A stretch of DNA of 64,000 bases, taken from the NCBI RefSeq assembly GCF_900155385.1, contig NZ_LT699744.1, positions 96,771-160,770 of the forward strand, given 5' to 3'. This DNA comes from Vreelandella massiliensis (GTDB lineage Bacteria; Pseudomonadota; Gammaproteobacteria; Pseudomonadales; Halomonadaceae). The notes below the pieces were generated by a model that saw nothing but the letters and a program-made list of their open reading frames with translations, was not told the origin of the DNA and made no database searches. Position 1 is the first letter of the stretch, and each line of letters begins with the position of its first letter. Of this stretch, positions 45,663 to 54,690 are shown in pieces. Both the position numbers and the translations under genes were made by a program.

Positions 45663-45697
45663 AGCGCCCCCGTTCGTTGCGGTAGGGCGCTTTTTTT
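45663..45697 (+). terminator. Second + strand terminator before dusC
   Basis: AGCGCCC (45663-45669) pairs with GGGCGCT (45685-45691) and is followed by a run of seven Ts. It lies 86 nt past the first tRNA terminator; read on the minus strand it has no T-run, so it does not belong to dusC. It may be a back-up, or end a short unrecognised transcript. Confidence 0.75.
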
Positions 45698-45719
45698 GCT
45701 CCAGGGGTGGAGGGTCAGG

Positions 45720-46742
45720 TTACATCTTTGGCTCGTGCACGGGGGCGCGATGGGTGGGCGCCTCTACCACCAGCGCATCCAGGAGGGTGGTTAGGTCGGT
45801 GATGCGCTTTACCCGCTGAAAGTGGCGCTCGGCGTCAGCGTTACCCTGGCGCATCTGGGCAAGCCACTGTTTGACCAGCGAGGTAACGATGCGCTCCGGC
45901 AGGTGTTGGCGCTGAAGGCAGGCGTACTCTTTGAGGACGCCAGCGCGCATGGGCCAGGTGGTCTCGGGTAAACGCGCACCGGTTCGCTGCCAGTGGCGAA
46001 TACGCGGGGCAAGCCAGGGGTCGGCGAGGGCGCTTCTGCCCAGCATGACATCGCGACAACCCGACAGCGTGCGCGCCTTCCAATAATCCTCCAGCGTCCA
46101 GATATCGCCGTTTGCAACCACGGGAATTTTTACCCGATGGCGAATTTTGCCGATCCACTCCCAGTGCGCCGGTGGTCGATAACCCTCATCACGCGTGCGT
46201 CCGTGCACCACGAGCTGGCAGGCACCGCCTGCCTCCGCCGCTTGTGCGCACGCAATCGCTAGGCGGCGATCGGAAAAGCCCAGGCGAATTTTTGCCGTGA
46301 CCGGAATCTGCTCTCCCACGGCGTCAAAGACGGCTTTGACAGCCGCGTAGACCCGCTCAGGGCGGCGTAAGAGCGATGCGCCGCCGTCATGGCGGTTGAC
46401 AAGCTTGGCGGGGCAGCCAAAATTGAGGTCAATGCTCAGCGCGCCCAATGAGAGTGCCTGACGGGCATTGGCTGCCAGCGCTTGCGGGTCAGAGCCGAGC
46501 AGCTGTAGGTGAACGGGTACGCCGCTAGGTGTCGCGGCGAGGAGTGTTTGTAGTTCGGGGCAGTGTTTATAAAACACACGCGGCGGCAAACGGGCATCGA
46601 CTACACGGACAAATTCGGTCACCGTCCAATCAAAACCTGCTTTTCGCGTCAATAGGTTACGGGTCAGCGCATCGATCACGCCTTCCATCGGCGCAAGGCC
46701 GATTTTGCCCTTTTGTAGTAAATTAACAACTTTGACTTCCAC
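45720..46742 (-). CDS. dusC: tRNA-dihydrouridine(16) synthase
   Basis: FMN- and NADPH-dependent enzyme that reduces uridine 16 in the tRNA D loop. TIM-barrel motifs: LAPMEGVIDALTRNLL, the VTEFVRVVD segment typical of DusC, DLNFGCPAKLVNRHDGGASLL with the catalytic Cys, VHGRTRDEGY and VANGDIWT, then a C-terminal helical domain. 340 residues as drawn. The start is uncertain: GTG at 46742 is the only candidate that keeps the beta strand before LAPMEG and it has no clear ribosome site. It faces the tRNA genes convergently. Confidence 0.92.
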   Translation of the reverse strand: MEVKVVNLLQKGKIGLAPMEGVIDALTRNLLTRKAGFDWTVTEFVRVVDARLPPRVFYKHCPELQTLLAATPSGVPVHLQLLGSDPQALAANARQALSLGALSIDLNFGCPAKLVNRHDGGASLLRRPERVYAAVKAVFDAVGEQIPVTAKIRLGFSDRRLAIACAQAAEAGGACQLVVHGRTRDEGYRPPAHWEWIGKIRHRVKIPVVANGDIWTLEDYWKARTLSGCRDVMLGRSALADPWLAPRIRHWQRTGARLPETTWPMRAGVLKEYACLQRQHLPERIVTSLVKQWLAQMRQGNADAERHFQRVKRITDLTTLLDALVVEAPTHRAPVHEPKM

Positions 46743-46872
46743 TATGGCGCCATTGCAATCTTTTCTGAGTGTGGCAGTTTATTGTACCACCCTTATTGCG
46801 CCAACCGTGGTAATGCCGCTGGGTTTGCTACATGAGACGCCATGATTCGGCGTGAATTTAGGAGAATACCAA

Positions 46873-47124
46873 ATGCAAAATGCTGAGCTATTGAACGAAG
46901 GGCTTGCCTTGATGGCGTTAGGCATGGGGTTCGTATTTGTTTTTCTTACCGTTCTGGTCATCAGTGTCACCCTGATGTCGAGCGTCGTGCGGCGTTTTCA
47001 GCCCGCGCCTGCTCCATTAGCCCCCGTTAAGCAGGCGCCATCCGCCGCCTTGCAAGATGATGAAACGCTCGCCGTCATTAGCGCGGCCGTTCATCGTTAC
47101 CGGCACCAGAAAGGGCGCGACTAA
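46873..47124 (+). CDS. oadG: Oxaloacetate decarboxylase gamma subunit (OadG family)
   Basis: Small bitopic membrane protein that joins the alpha and beta subunits of the sodium-pumping oxaloacetate decarboxylase. 83 residues: one helix (LMALGMGFVFVFLTVLVISV), a linker of Pro/Ala and a C-terminal segment ending ISAAVHRYRHQKG. Many OadG proteins end in zinc-binding histidines; here a single HRYRH cluster could serve. ATG 46873 follows TAGGAG; the frame from 46852 is unsupported. First gene of oadGAB; divergent from dusC. Confidence 0.9.
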   Translation: MQNAELLNEGLALMALGMGFVFVFLTVLVISVTLMSSVVRRFQPAPAPLAPVKQAPSAALQDDETLAVISAAVHRYRHQKGRD

Positions 47125-47235
47125 CTAAGGCGGTCGCGAAAAAACGTTAGGTTTGTTCGTAAACTAACGACACGTTCAAACACCGATACCACTTTCCTCA
47201 CTTACGCTACTCACTTATCAATACGAGATAATGTC

Positions 47236-49047
47236 ATGAATGAGACAAAGCGCCCTTTGGGTATTACCGACGTTGTGCTGCGTGACGCTCATCAATCGCT
47301 CTTCGCGACGCGGATGCGCCTTGATGACATGCTGCCCATCGCCGAAAAGCTGGATAAAGTGGGCTTTTGGTCCTTGGAGTCTTGGGGCGGTGCCACCTTT
47401 GATGCGTGTATTCGCTACCTGGGCGAAGATCCGTGGGAGCGCATCCGCGCGCTGAAAGAGGCGATGCCCAATACGCCTCAGCAAATGCTGCTGCGCGGCC
47501 AAAATCTGCTGGGTTATCGCCACTACGCCGACGACGTGGTGGATAAGTTCGTCGAGCGCGCCAAGACCAATGGCGTTGACGTATTCCGCGTTTTTGATGC
47601 CATGAACGATCCGCGCAATTTGGAGCGTGCGCTTAAGGCCGTGCGCGACGTTGAAGGTCATGCCCAAGGTACGATCTCCTACACCGTGAGCCCGGTCCAT
47701 ACCCTGGATAGCTGGGTCGATTTGGCCAAAACCATTGCCGATATGGGCGCCGACTCGCTGGCGATCAAGGATATGGCGGGGCTTCTGACGCCGTACACGG
47801 CTTTTGACCTGGTGACGCGCTTAAAGCAGGAGCTGTCGATCCCGATCCACATGCAGTGCCACGCGACCACCGGCCTTTCCACCTCGACGATTCTCAAGGC
47901 TGTCGAAGCGGGTATCGATAACGTCGACACAGCGATTTCGTCGATGTCGATGACCTACGGCCACAGCCCCACCGAGTCGGTGGTGGCGATGCTCAAGGAT
48001 ACCGACCGCGACACCGGGTTGGACTTGGAACTGCTGGAAGACATCGCCGCGTATTTCCGCGATGTACGCAAGAAGTACGCCGCCTTCGAAGGCTCGCTCA
48101 AGGGGATCGATTCGCGCATTCTGACCGCGCAGGTGCCGGGCGGCATGCTGACCAACATGGAAGGCCAGCTCAAAGAGCAGGGCGCCGGCGATAAGCTCGA
48201 CGACGTGCTCAATGAGATCCCGCGTGTGCGCGAAGACCTGGGCTTTATCCCGCTGGTCACGCCCACCTCGCAGATCGTCGGCACCCAAGCGGTGATGAAC
48301 GTGATGATGGGTAGCCGCTATAAGTCGATCTCCAAAGAAGTGCAGGCGCTGCTCAAGGGCGAATATGGCGCGGCCCCGGCCCCGTTCAACGCCGAGCTGC
48401 AAAAGCGCGTGCTCGACGGCGGCGAGCCGATTACCTGCCGGCCGGCGGATAACCTAAGCCCCGAAATGGATAAGCTTGCAAGCGAACTCAAAGAGAAAGC
48501 CAAGGCGGAAAATATCCGCTTGGCCGAGGGCGAGCGCGAAGTGGACGATGTGCTGACCTATGCGCTGTTCCCGCAGATCGGCCTGAAATTCCTCAAAAAT
48601 CGTGATAACCCGGACGCCTTCGAGCCAGCACCGCAGGCGCCGGACGCTACCGCCCAGGCGCCCGCGAAGCAGGAGCCGAAAGCGCCGGCTGCGGCGAGCG
48701 GCCCTGAAACCTACACCGTCAAACTCAACGGCAAGGCATTTGTGGTCGAAGTCGCCGAAGGCGGCGAGATTGGCCAGGTGCAGGAGCAGGCGAGCGCTGC
48801 CACCGCCGCACCGCAAGCGGCGGCCCCGGCGCCAAGTGGCGAAGCAATTACCGCGCCGCTGGCGGGCAATATCTTTAAGGTCAACGTCAAACCCGGTGAT
48901 ACGGTTGCCGAAGGCGACGTGGTGATTATTCTTGAGGCCATGAAGATGGAAACCGAAGTACGGGCGGCAAGTAGCGGCACGGTATCCGCGGTGAAGGTCA
49001 ATGAGGGCGACAGCGTCGCCGTTGGCGATACGCTGATCGAACTCTAA
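47236..49047 (+). CDS. oadA: Oxaloacetate decarboxylase alpha subunit (biotin enzyme)
   Basis: Carboxyltransferase that moves CO2 from oxaloacetate to biotin. HMGL-like TIM barrel with [40 protein letters not shown] and [11 protein letters not shown] (metal-binding His pair), a conserved carboxylase domain, an Ala/Pro-rich linker (about 475-500 and again near 530) and a C-terminal biotinyl domain with the attachment lysine in EAMKMETEV. 603 residues. The 111-nt gap before it contains a hairpin (GTTAG...CTAAC near 47147-47165). In a halophile the complex either uses oxaloacetate to pump Na+ or runs in reverse. Confidence 0.96.
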   Translation: MNETKRPLGITDVVLRDAHQSLFATRMRLDDMLPIAEKLDKVGFWSLESWGGATFDACIRYLGEDPWERIRALKEAMPNTPQQMLLRGQNLLGYRHYADDVVDKFVERAKTNGVDVFRVFDAMNDPRNLERALKAVRDVEGHAQGTISYTVSPVHTLDSWVDLAKTIADMGADSLAIKDMAGLLTPYTAFDLVTRLKQELSIPIHMQCHATTGLSTSTILKAVEAGIDNVDTAISSMSMTYGHSPTESVVAMLKDTDRDTGLDLELLEDIAAYFRDVRKKYAAFEGSLKGIDSRILTAQVPGGMLTNMEGQLKEQGAGDKLDDVLNEIPRVREDLGFIPLVTPTSQIVGTQAVMNVMMGSRYKSISKEVQALLKGEYGAAPAPFNAELQKRVLDGGEPITCRPADNLSPEMDKLASELKEKAKAENIRLAEGEREVDDVLTYALFPQIGLKFLKNRDNPDAFEPAPQAPDATAQAPAKQEPKAPAAASGPETYTVKLNGKAFVVEVAEGGEIGQVQEQASAATAAPQAAAPAPSGEAITAPLAGNIFKVNVKPGDTVAEGDVVIILEAMKMETEVRAASSGTVSAVKVNEGDSVAVGDTLIEL

Positions 49048-49061
49048 GGGGCTTTCACGCT

Positions 49062-50387
49062 ATGGATAAGTTAATCACGTTATGGGAAGGCTCGGGGCTT
49101 TATAACCTTGAGCTGGGCCAGGCGGTGATGATCGGGGTGGGGCTTGGATTGCTCTATCTGGCGATCTACAAAAAGTTCGAGCCGCTTTTGCTCGTGCCCA
49201 TCGGCTTTGGCGGGATTTTGGCCAATATTCCTGAAGCGGGACTCGCGCTGCCCGCGCTTGAGCAGGCGATCGAGGTGGCAAAGCCGGCGGTGTTGCAGCA
49301 GATCGCCGCGGCGCTTGGCGTGGGGCTCGACCCGCTGGCGGATATTGAGAGCTGGCGCGTGGCGCTGAAAAGCGTGGTAGACGGGGGAGATGCATCGGTT
49401 GAGGCGCTGCGAGAGGCGCGTGACGTGGCCGCGAGTTTTGGCTATAGCAACGGCATGCTCTACAGCTTTTACTCGGTGGCGATCGGCTCCACGATTGCAC
49501 CGCTGCTGATCTTCATGGGGGTCGGGGCGATGACCGATTTTGGCCCGTTGCTGGCCAACCCGCGGACCTTGTTCTTGGGAGCGGCGGCGCAGTTTGGTAT
49601 CTTTGCCACGCTGTTTGGCGCCGTGGCGCTCACCTCCATGGGCGTGATGGATTTTTCGCTCAATCAGGCGGCGGCGATCGGGATCATTGGCGGGGCGGAT
49701 GGCCCCACCTCAATTTACGTCTCCAGCGTGCTGGCACCGGAACTTCTCGGCGCGATTGCGGTGGCGGCGTACGCTTACATGGCCCTGGTGCCGCTGATTC
49801 AGCCGCCCATCATGCGCTTGTTGACCAGCCAGAAAGAGCGCGAGATCACCATGACGCAGCTGCGTCCGGTCTCAAAGCTTGAGAAAATCATTTTCCCGGT
49901 GATGCTGCTGATCTTGGTCGCGCTGTTTCTCCCCGATGCGGCGCCGCTTTTGGGCATGTTCTGTTTTGGTAATCTGATGCGCGAGTGCGGTGTGGTCGAG
50001 CGCTTATCGGATACCGCGCAGAATGCGCTGATCAATATCGTCACCATCATTCTGGGGCTGTCGGTCGGCTCCAAATTGATGGCGGATAGCTTTCTCTCTG
50101 TGGAGACCCTCGGTATTCTTGGGCTTGGCATGGTGGCTTTTGGTATCGGCACCGCGGCTGGGGTGCTGATGGCCAAGCTGATGAACACGATGAGCAAGAT
50201 GCCGATCAACCCGTTGATTGGCGCGGCGGGGGTATCGGCGGTGCCGATGGCTGCCCGCGTGGCTAACAAAGTGGGGCTTGAAGCTAACCCGCACAACTTT
50301 TTGTTAATGCACGCGATGGGTCCCAACGTCGCCGGTGTTATCGGCTCGGCTGTGGCGGCCGGGGTGATGATTAAGTACTTGGGTTAA
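49062..50387 (+). CDS. oadB: Oxaloacetate decarboxylase beta subunit (sodium pump)
   Basis: Polytopic membrane subunit (about nine helices, 441 residues) that decarboxylates carboxybiotin and exports Na+. The conserved sodium-site segment [13 protein letters not shown] with the key Asp and the C-terminal [23 protein letters not shown] are both present. A non-conserved insert of about 40 residues (around 75-130) separates the first two helices. 14 nt after oadA. Ends before a strong terminator. Confidence 0.96.
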   Translation: MDKLITLWEGSGLYNLELGQAVMIGVGLGLLYLAIYKKFEPLLLVPIGFGGILANIPEAGLALPALEQAIEVAKPAVLQQIAAALGVGLDPLADIESWRVALKSVVDGGDASVEALREARDVAASFGYSNGMLYSFYSVAIGSTIAPLLIFMGVGAMTDFGPLLANPRTLFLGAAAQFGIFATLFGAVALTSMGVMDFSLNQAAAIGIIGGADGPTSIYVSSVLAPELLGAIAVAAYAYMALVPLIQPPIMRLLTSQKEREITMTQLRPVSKLEKIIFPVMLLILVALFLPDAAPLLGMFCFGNLMRECGVVERLSDTAQNALINIVTIILGLSVGSKLMADSFLSVETLGILGLGMVAFGIGTAAGVLMAKLMNTMSKMPINPLIGAAGVSAVPMAARVANKVGLEANPHNFLLMHAMGPNVAGVIGSAVAAGVMIKYLG

Positions 50388-50448
50388 GGGTTAAGGGCTC
50401 CCCTAGAAATAACACTGCTCGTTAGGGAGCGGTTGTAACCCCCAGGAT

Positions 50449-50483
50449 ACGCGGCACGCTTTCAAGCGTGCCGCGTTTTTTTC
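50449..50483 (+). terminator. Terminator of the oad operon
   Basis: ACGCGGCACGCT (50449-50460) pairs perfectly with its complement at 50465-50476 around TTCA and is followed by seven Ts. Its 3' half lies inside the last codons of the convergent yigZ-like gene, so the two features share DNA. Confidence 0.92.
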
Positions 50484-51097
50484 GTTGGGCTAACGGTAAT
50501 AGGCGCCTTGAGCCGATTTTCCAGCTCGCTAATCTCAAACGCCCGATCCCTCGGCCATCCAATGGTGAGTTGGACGCCGGCACTGTCGTATTCGGCCTTA
50601 TCAACGGGAAGGGCTTTGTCGCGACACCAGGCGCGTGCATCGGCTTCTTGAGCGAATGTCAGGCGTAGGGTGTAAGCATCGCGTTCGACAATCTCGCGGG
50701 TGGGTAGCGTTTCTAGCGCCGCGCTCACGGCTTGCGCATAGGCGCGGGCTAAACCGCCGGTACCCAGTTTGGTGCCGCCAAAATAGCGAATCACGACGCA
50801 GCCGATTTCGCCCATGCCGCTTCCGCTTAAGACCTGGAACATGGGGCGCCCGGCTGTCCCGCCGGGCTCACCGTCGTCGGCAAAGCCGATGCGGTTTTGC
50901 TCGCCCGGCGCACCGGCAATATAGGCGCTGCAGTGGTGGCTGGCATTGGGGTGCGCCTGCTTGGCGGCGGCGAGCAGGGTTTCGAAAGCGCCAACGGTGG
51001 GAGTGTGGCACACCCAGGCGATAAACTGGCTTTTCTCGACCTCAATGCGCTCTTCATGCCAGGCGTTCTGTGCAAGATGGGGAACGGAGTAGCGCAT
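50462..51097 (-). CDS. IMPACT/YigZ-family protein
   Basis: 211-residue member of the YigZ/IMPACT (UPF0029) family, conserved from bacteria to man, with a ribosome-related or translation-stress role suspected but not settled. Motifs: FIAWVCHTPT, ASHHCSAYIAG, FADDGEPGGTAGRPM and VIRYFGGTKLGTGGLARAYAQA; the C-terminal domain is ferredoxin-like. ATG 51097 follows AGGAG. Its 3' end is built from the oad terminator, so its last residues (SPTKKTRHA) come from hairpin DNA. Confidence 0.92.
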   Translation of the reverse strand: MRYSVPHLAQNAWHEERIEVEKSQFIAWVCHTPTVGAFETLLAAAKQAHPNASHHCSAYIAGAPGEQNRIGFADDGEPGGTAGRPMFQVLSGSGMGEIGCVVIRYFGGTKLGTGGLARAYAQAVSAALETLPTREIVERDAYTLRLTFAQEADARAWCRDKALPVDKAEYDSAGVQLTIGWPRDRAFEISELENRLKAPITVSPTKKTRHA

Positions 51098-51132
51098 CAA
51101 TGCTCCTGGTGATGAGGGTGAAGGATAGAGGG

Positions 51133-51474
51133 CTATGTGGCCTGATGCCCAACCCCCATGACCAGCCCAAGTACTTGAATATCACGATTGTGCAGAAACA
51201 TGGCGGGCGTGCCCGCTGGTTCCGGCTGTAGGTAAACGCCGTCGCGGCCGATAGCGAGATGTTTAAGCGCGAGGGGGCGGCGGTTTATCTCGGCAACCGC
51301 GGTTTCCTCGTGTGTATCGTGCTGAAAACGGCGAATAATAATGACATCACCGTCAAACAGGTTGCAATCGTGCATTCGGTTGCCGCGCACTTTGATGGCG
51401 TAGGTATTACGCCGTATGACACCTTTAGTGGTGGGGGCGGAATACAATGGGGCGATAGCGGGCAAGGCGGTCAT
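51133..51474 (-). CDS. LexA/UmuD-fold (peptidase S24-like) protein lacking the catalytic serine
   Basis: 113 residues matching only the C-terminal domain of LexA/UmuD: YAIKVRGNRMHDCNLFDGDVIII, a region ALKHL with Lys71 in the place of the catalytic lysine, VYLQPEPAG and IQVLGLVMGVGH. In active S24 proteins the first motif reads G-(D/N)-S-M; here the serine is Arg33. No Ala-Gly or Cys-Gly cleavage pair lies upstream and there is no DNA-binding domain. No umuC follows. It is therefore probably a non-cleaving scaffold or binding protein. ATG 51474 follows GGGAG; a TTG at 51492 is less likely. CTGTA-type half-sites lie upstream. Confidence 0.75.
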   Translation of the reverse strand: MTALPAIAPLYSAPTTKGVIRRNTYAIKVRGNRMHDCNLFDGDVIIIRRFQHDTHEETAVAEINRRPLALKHLAIGRDGVYLQPEPAGTPAMFLHNRDIQVLGLVMGVGHQAT

Positions 51475-51534
51475 GGAAGTCTCCCGGGGCAAGGTTTGGT
51501 AGCGACATCCTGTGGCTTTAAAAATGTTTTTTAG

Positions 51535-51587
51535 TACAGTCTGTTGTTATGTACATGGTTAACTGTATCGGTGTTTTTCTATACAGT
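51535..51587. promoter_or_regulatory. Cluster of ACTGTA/TACAGT half-sites upstream of the S24-like gene
   Basis: TACAGT (51535-51540), ACTGTAT (51562-51568) and ATACAGT (51581-51587) form two inverted pairs. The sequence at 51541-51556 fits a LexA box except for its last base (CTG-N10-CAT instead of CAG). The half-sites look like LexA halves but their spacing (12 nt between arms) is not that of a standard box, so SOS control is possible, not shown. Confidence 0.45.
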
Positions 51588-51654
51588 CTAGCCCTGGATA
51601 AAAATGCCTTTAAGGACGGTCGTGCCGATGCAAAAGCCGACGTGAAAGACATAG

Positions 51655-51668
51655 TTGATCAAGGTCAA
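51655..51668 (+). promoter_or_regulatory. FNR/ANR-type box upstream of the ccm operon
   Basis: TTGAT-CAAG-GTCAA matches the FNR/ANR consensus TTGAT-N4-ATCAA except for one base. It is centred 96 bases before the ccmA start; a weak -10 (TAGAGT 51720-51725) would place it near -70, an accepted class I activator position. It suggests induction of cytochrome c maturation at low oxygen. Confidence 0.6.
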
Positions 51669-51757
51669 CCTGCGACCGGGCGCCGCAGAGCACGACTGGC
51701 GAGGCGGGCGCTTTCCGTGTAGAGTTCGACGCGAAATCATTATGCCTGGAGTGCCCT

Positions 51758-52378
51758 TTGAGCCTGCGCCTACAAGCCCAACAGTTAGCCTGTGAACGCG
51801 ACGATCGTTGGCTGTTTGAAGGTCTCGATGTGGATATCCAAAGCGGCGAAGTGGTCCGAATCGAAGGGCCCAACGGCAGCGGCAAAACCACGTTACTGAA
51901 AATTCTCTCGGGGCAGCTAAGCGATTACCATGGCGAGCTGTACTGGAATGGCCAGCCCATGCGCGAGGTGCGAGAGCATTTTTTGACCAATTTGCTTTAC
52001 CTTGGCCATGCGCCGGGAGTCAAAACAGGGCTTACGGCGCTAGAAAACCTGGCGTGGTACCAAGCGCTCGATGGCCAGCGCGGCAGCGAGGCCGAGCGGT
52101 TGAACGCGTTGGCCAACGTAGGGCTTGCCGGGTTCGAAGACGTGCCGGCCGGCCAGCTTTCCGCCGGCCAGCAGCGCCGCATTGCGCTGGCGCGGTTGAC
52201 CCTTACCCCGCGTGCTTTATGGGTGCTCGACGAGCCCTTCACCGCCATTGACCGTCACGGTGTCGCCGCGCTTGAAGCGCAACTGGTGACGCACGCGCTA
52301 AGCGGAGGCTGTGTGATCGTGACCACCCACCATGAATTAGCCTCATCCCCGGCGTTACGGCGTATCGCGCTGGGCTGA
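51758..52378 (+). CDS. ccmA: Cytochrome c maturation ATP-binding protein CcmA
   Basis: ABC ATPase that works with CcmB to release holo-CcmE from CcmCD. Walker A GPNGSGKTTLLKIL (about residue 33), signature LSAGQQRRIALARL and Walker B LWVLDEPF, then a His switch (VTTHHEL). 206 residues. The start is TTG 51758 with GGAG seven bases upstream; the ATG at 51742 is out of frame. First gene of ccmABCDEFGHI. Confidence 0.95.
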   Translation: MSLRLQAQQLACERDDRWLFEGLDVDIQSGEVVRIEGPNGSGKTTLLKILSGQLSDYHGELYWNGQPMREVREHFLTNLLYLGHAPGVKTGLTALENLAWYQALDGQRGSEAERLNALANVGLAGFEDVPAGQLSAGQQRRIALARLTLTPRALWVLDEPFTAIDRHGVAALEAQLVTHALSGGCVIVTTHHELASSPALRRIALG

Positions 52379-52392
52379 GTTAAGGGCTAGGT

Positions 52393-53145
52393 ATGAAGGT
52401 CGGTATGAAGGAGAGTGTGGTGCAGCAGGAAACCACAGCGGTTGCCCCGCATCTAAAAGAGCCCGGTGAAGGGTTGTCACTGGCATTAACCGCGACACTG
52501 AGGCGCGATCTGGTATTGATGCTACGTCGGCGTGGCGAAGTGCTTAATCCGTTGGTCTTTTTTGCCCTGGTGATCACGCTGTTTCCTATCGGTATTTCCC
52601 CCGACCCCGATTTGTTAGCGTTAATTGCACCGGGGCTTTTGTGGGTTGCCGCGCTGCTGGCGGCGTTGCTGTCGCTGGATAGCCTGTTTCGCAGCGACTT
52701 TGATGACGGTAGCCTGGAGCAGCTACTGCTGGCGCCTCAGCCACTGGCCGCTTTAACGCTTGCCAAAGTGGCGGTGCACTGGCTGTTGACCGGGCTGCCG
52801 CTGGCGTTAATGGCGCCCGTTTTGGGCATCATGTTGGCGCTGCCGGCGGGGAGCTACTTGATACTTGCCGTGTCGCTAGCCCTTGGCAGCGCGACGCTAA
52901 GCCTTATCGGCGCGATAGGGGCGGCGCTGACGGTGGGACTTGCCCGGGGAGGGGTATTGTTGTCGCTGCTGGTACTACCGCTTTATATACCCGTGCTTAT
53001 TTTTGGCGCCGGGGCGGTGCAGGCGGCGATTGCCGGCGATAGCGTCAGCGCGCATTTGGCCATTTTGGGCGCGCTGCTGGCAGCGGCCCTGATGCTTGCC
53101 CCCTGGGCGATTGCCGCATCGTTGCGAATTAGTATTAACGGTTGA
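52393..53145 (+). CDS. ccmB: Cytochrome c maturation permease CcmB
   Basis: Inner-membrane partner of CcmA with six predicted helices. [20 protein letters not shown] and the [20 protein letters not shown] loop are family hallmarks. 250 residues; a start at ATG 52405 (shorter by four) is also possible. The N-terminal tail of about 28 residues is longer than in E. coli. 14 nt after ccmA and 13 nt before ccmC. Confidence 0.95.
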   Translation: MKVGMKESVVQQETTAVAPHLKEPGEGLSLALTATLRRDLVLMLRRRGEVLNPLVFFALVITLFPIGISPDPDLLALIAPGLLWVAALLAALLSLDSLFRSDFDDGSLEQLLLAPQPLAALTLAKVAVHWLLTGLPLALMAPVLGIMLALPAGSYLILAVSLALGSATLSLIGAIGAALTVGLARGGVLLSLLVLPLYIPVLIFGAGAVQAAIAGDSVSAHLAILGALLAAALMLAPWAIAASLRISING

Positions 53146-53158
53146 GGACAGACTCACT

Positions 53159-53896
53159 ATGTGGGCTTTTATTCATAAACTGGGCTCGCCCAAGTGGTTT
53201 TACGGCATCAGCGCAAAACTTGAGCCCTGGTTCTGGGTGGCAGCGGTGCTTTGCATCGGGGTAGGCACCGTTTGGGGGCTGGCCTTCGCCCCGGCGGATT
53301 ATCAGCAGGGCAATAGCTTCCGGATTATTTACGTCCACGTGCCCGCTGCGTTTTTGGCGCAGTCCATTTTTGTCTCGATGGCAATCGCCGGTCTGGTGTT
53401 CATGGTCTGGAAAATTAAAGTCGCGGATATGGCGGCGGCGGTGATGGCGCCCTTGGGCGCGGCGATGACGTTTGTGTCGCTATTTTCCGGCGCCGTGTGG
53501 GGAGTGCCGACCTGGGGAACTTGGTGGATGTGGGACGCACGTCTCACCTCGATGCTGATTTTGCTGTTTCTGTACTTAGGGGTGATTGCCCTGCGCGGCG
53601 CTTTTTCTAGCCGAGATAGCGCCTCCCGCGCGGCCTCCGTGCTGGCGATGGTGGGCGTGATCAACATCCCCATCATTAAATACTCGGTGGACTGGTGGTA
53701 TACCTTGCACCAGCCCGCGACCTTCACGATCACTTCGCGCCCGGCGATGCCCACCGAAATGTGGCTGCCGCTTTTGATCATGGTGTTAGGGTTTTATAGC
53801 TTTTTTATTGCCTTGACGCTGATGCGTACACGAAACGAAATTTTGCGCCGCGAATCCAACAAGCGTTGGGTGCGAGAGCTGGCTCAGGAGAGATAA
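53159..53896 (+). CDS. ccmC: Haem exporter/ligand protein CcmC
   Basis: Six-helix membrane protein that loads haem on CcmE in the periplasm. It has the tryptophan-rich WWD motif ([15 protein letters not shown]) and flanking histidines expected for haem ([18 protein letters not shown]). 245 residues from ATG 53159; the frame upstream to 53096 reads the end of ccmB and is rejected. Confidence 0.95.
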   Translation: MWAFIHKLGSPKWFYGISAKLEPWFWVAAVLCIGVGTVWGLAFAPADYQQGNSFRIIYVHVPAAFLAQSIFVSMAIAGLVFMVWKIKVADMAAAVMAPLGAAMTFVSLFSGAVWGVPTWGTWWMWDARLTSMLILLFLYLGVIALRGAFSSRDSASRAASVLAMVGVINIPIIKYSVDWWYTLHQPATFTITSRPAMPTEMWLPLLIMVLGFYSFFIALTLMRTRNEILRRESNKRWVRELAQER

Positions 53897-54118
53897 ATGG
53901 CGTTTGACTCAATCGCAGCCTTTATTGCCATGGGAGGCCACGCGCCCTACGTGTGGTCTGCCTGGGGCGTGACGCTGTTTTTCATCGTGGCCCTGGTGTG
54001 GCATGCACGGTTTGAACGCCGTCAGCTTATTCATAGTTTAAAGCGCCGTGAACGGCGCGAGCGCGCCAGGGAGCAGCAAAATCCCTCCCAAGCGCCATTT
54101 CAATCGGTGGGAGAGTGA
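53897..54118 (+). CDS. ccmD: Haem exporter protein CcmD
   Basis: Small single-helix protein (73 residues) that helps release CcmE from CcmC. N-terminal [16 protein letters not shown], helix [15 protein letters not shown], then a basic tail ([14 protein letters not shown]). ATG directly follows the ccmC stop, behind AGGAGA. Confidence 0.93.
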   Translation: MAFDSIAAFIAMGGHAPYVWSAWGVTLFFIVALVWHARFERRQLIHSLKRRERRERAREQQNPSQAPFQSVGE

Positions 54119-54125
54119 GGTCAGC

Positions 54126-54635
54126 ATGACGCCTAAACGTAAACAGAAACTGTTCGTGATTCTCGGCTTGGTATCGCTTACCGCCATTGCCGTGGGGCTC
54201 ACGCTGTATGCGCTGCGCGCCAATATCAACTTGTTCTTCAGTCCGGTGCAGATCGCCCAGGGCGATGCGCCGCTTGAGCGCACGATCCGCGCCGGGGGCA
54301 TGGTGAAAGAGGGGTCGGTAGCGCGCGATCCCGATAGCCTTAACGTGGAGTTTCAAGTCACCGACTACGTCGATGATCTAGACGTCTACTACAGCGGCAT
54401 TTTGCCGGACCTGTTCCGCGAGGGGCAGGGCGTGGTCGTGGTGGGGCAGCTGCAAGCCGACGGCCGGATGCGAGCGGATGAAGTGCTGGCCCGCCACGAT
54501 GAGAACTACATGCCGCCGGAAGTGGCTCAAGCGCTTGAGGAGGCAGGCTACAAGCCGGCCGACTTCCAGGCCAAAGCCGCTGAAGTCGGCAAGCGCCTAG
54601 AGGCTGAGGGCGTGCCCAAAGCGAGTGAATACTAG
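54126..54635 (+). CDS. ccmE: Haem chaperone CcmE
   Basis: Periplasmic, membrane-anchored chaperone that binds haem covalently and hands it to CcmF. N-terminal basic segment TPKRKQKL and helix [23 protein letters not shown] fold; the attachment histidine lies in [12 protein letters not shown] with the conserved Tyr. 169 residues from ATG 54126. The longer frame from 54048 overlaps ccmD and is rejected. Confidence 0.95.
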   Translation: MTPKRKQKLFVILGLVSLTAIAVGLTLYALRANINLFFSPVQIAQGDAPLERTIRAGGMVKEGSVARDPDSLNVEFQVTDYVDDLDVYYSGILPDLFREGQGVVVVGQLQADGRMRADEVLARHDENYMPPEVAQALEEAGYKPADFQAKAAEVGKRLEAEGVPKASEY

Positions 54636-54690
54636 TGCCACGTCCTGCCAACTGCCTATGCCGACTGTTACGTGCTAACCCGGAGTGCGC

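Noticed and set aside
51541..51556. Definite LexA box
   Set aside because: The right half ends CAT instead of CAG; kept only as a possible site.
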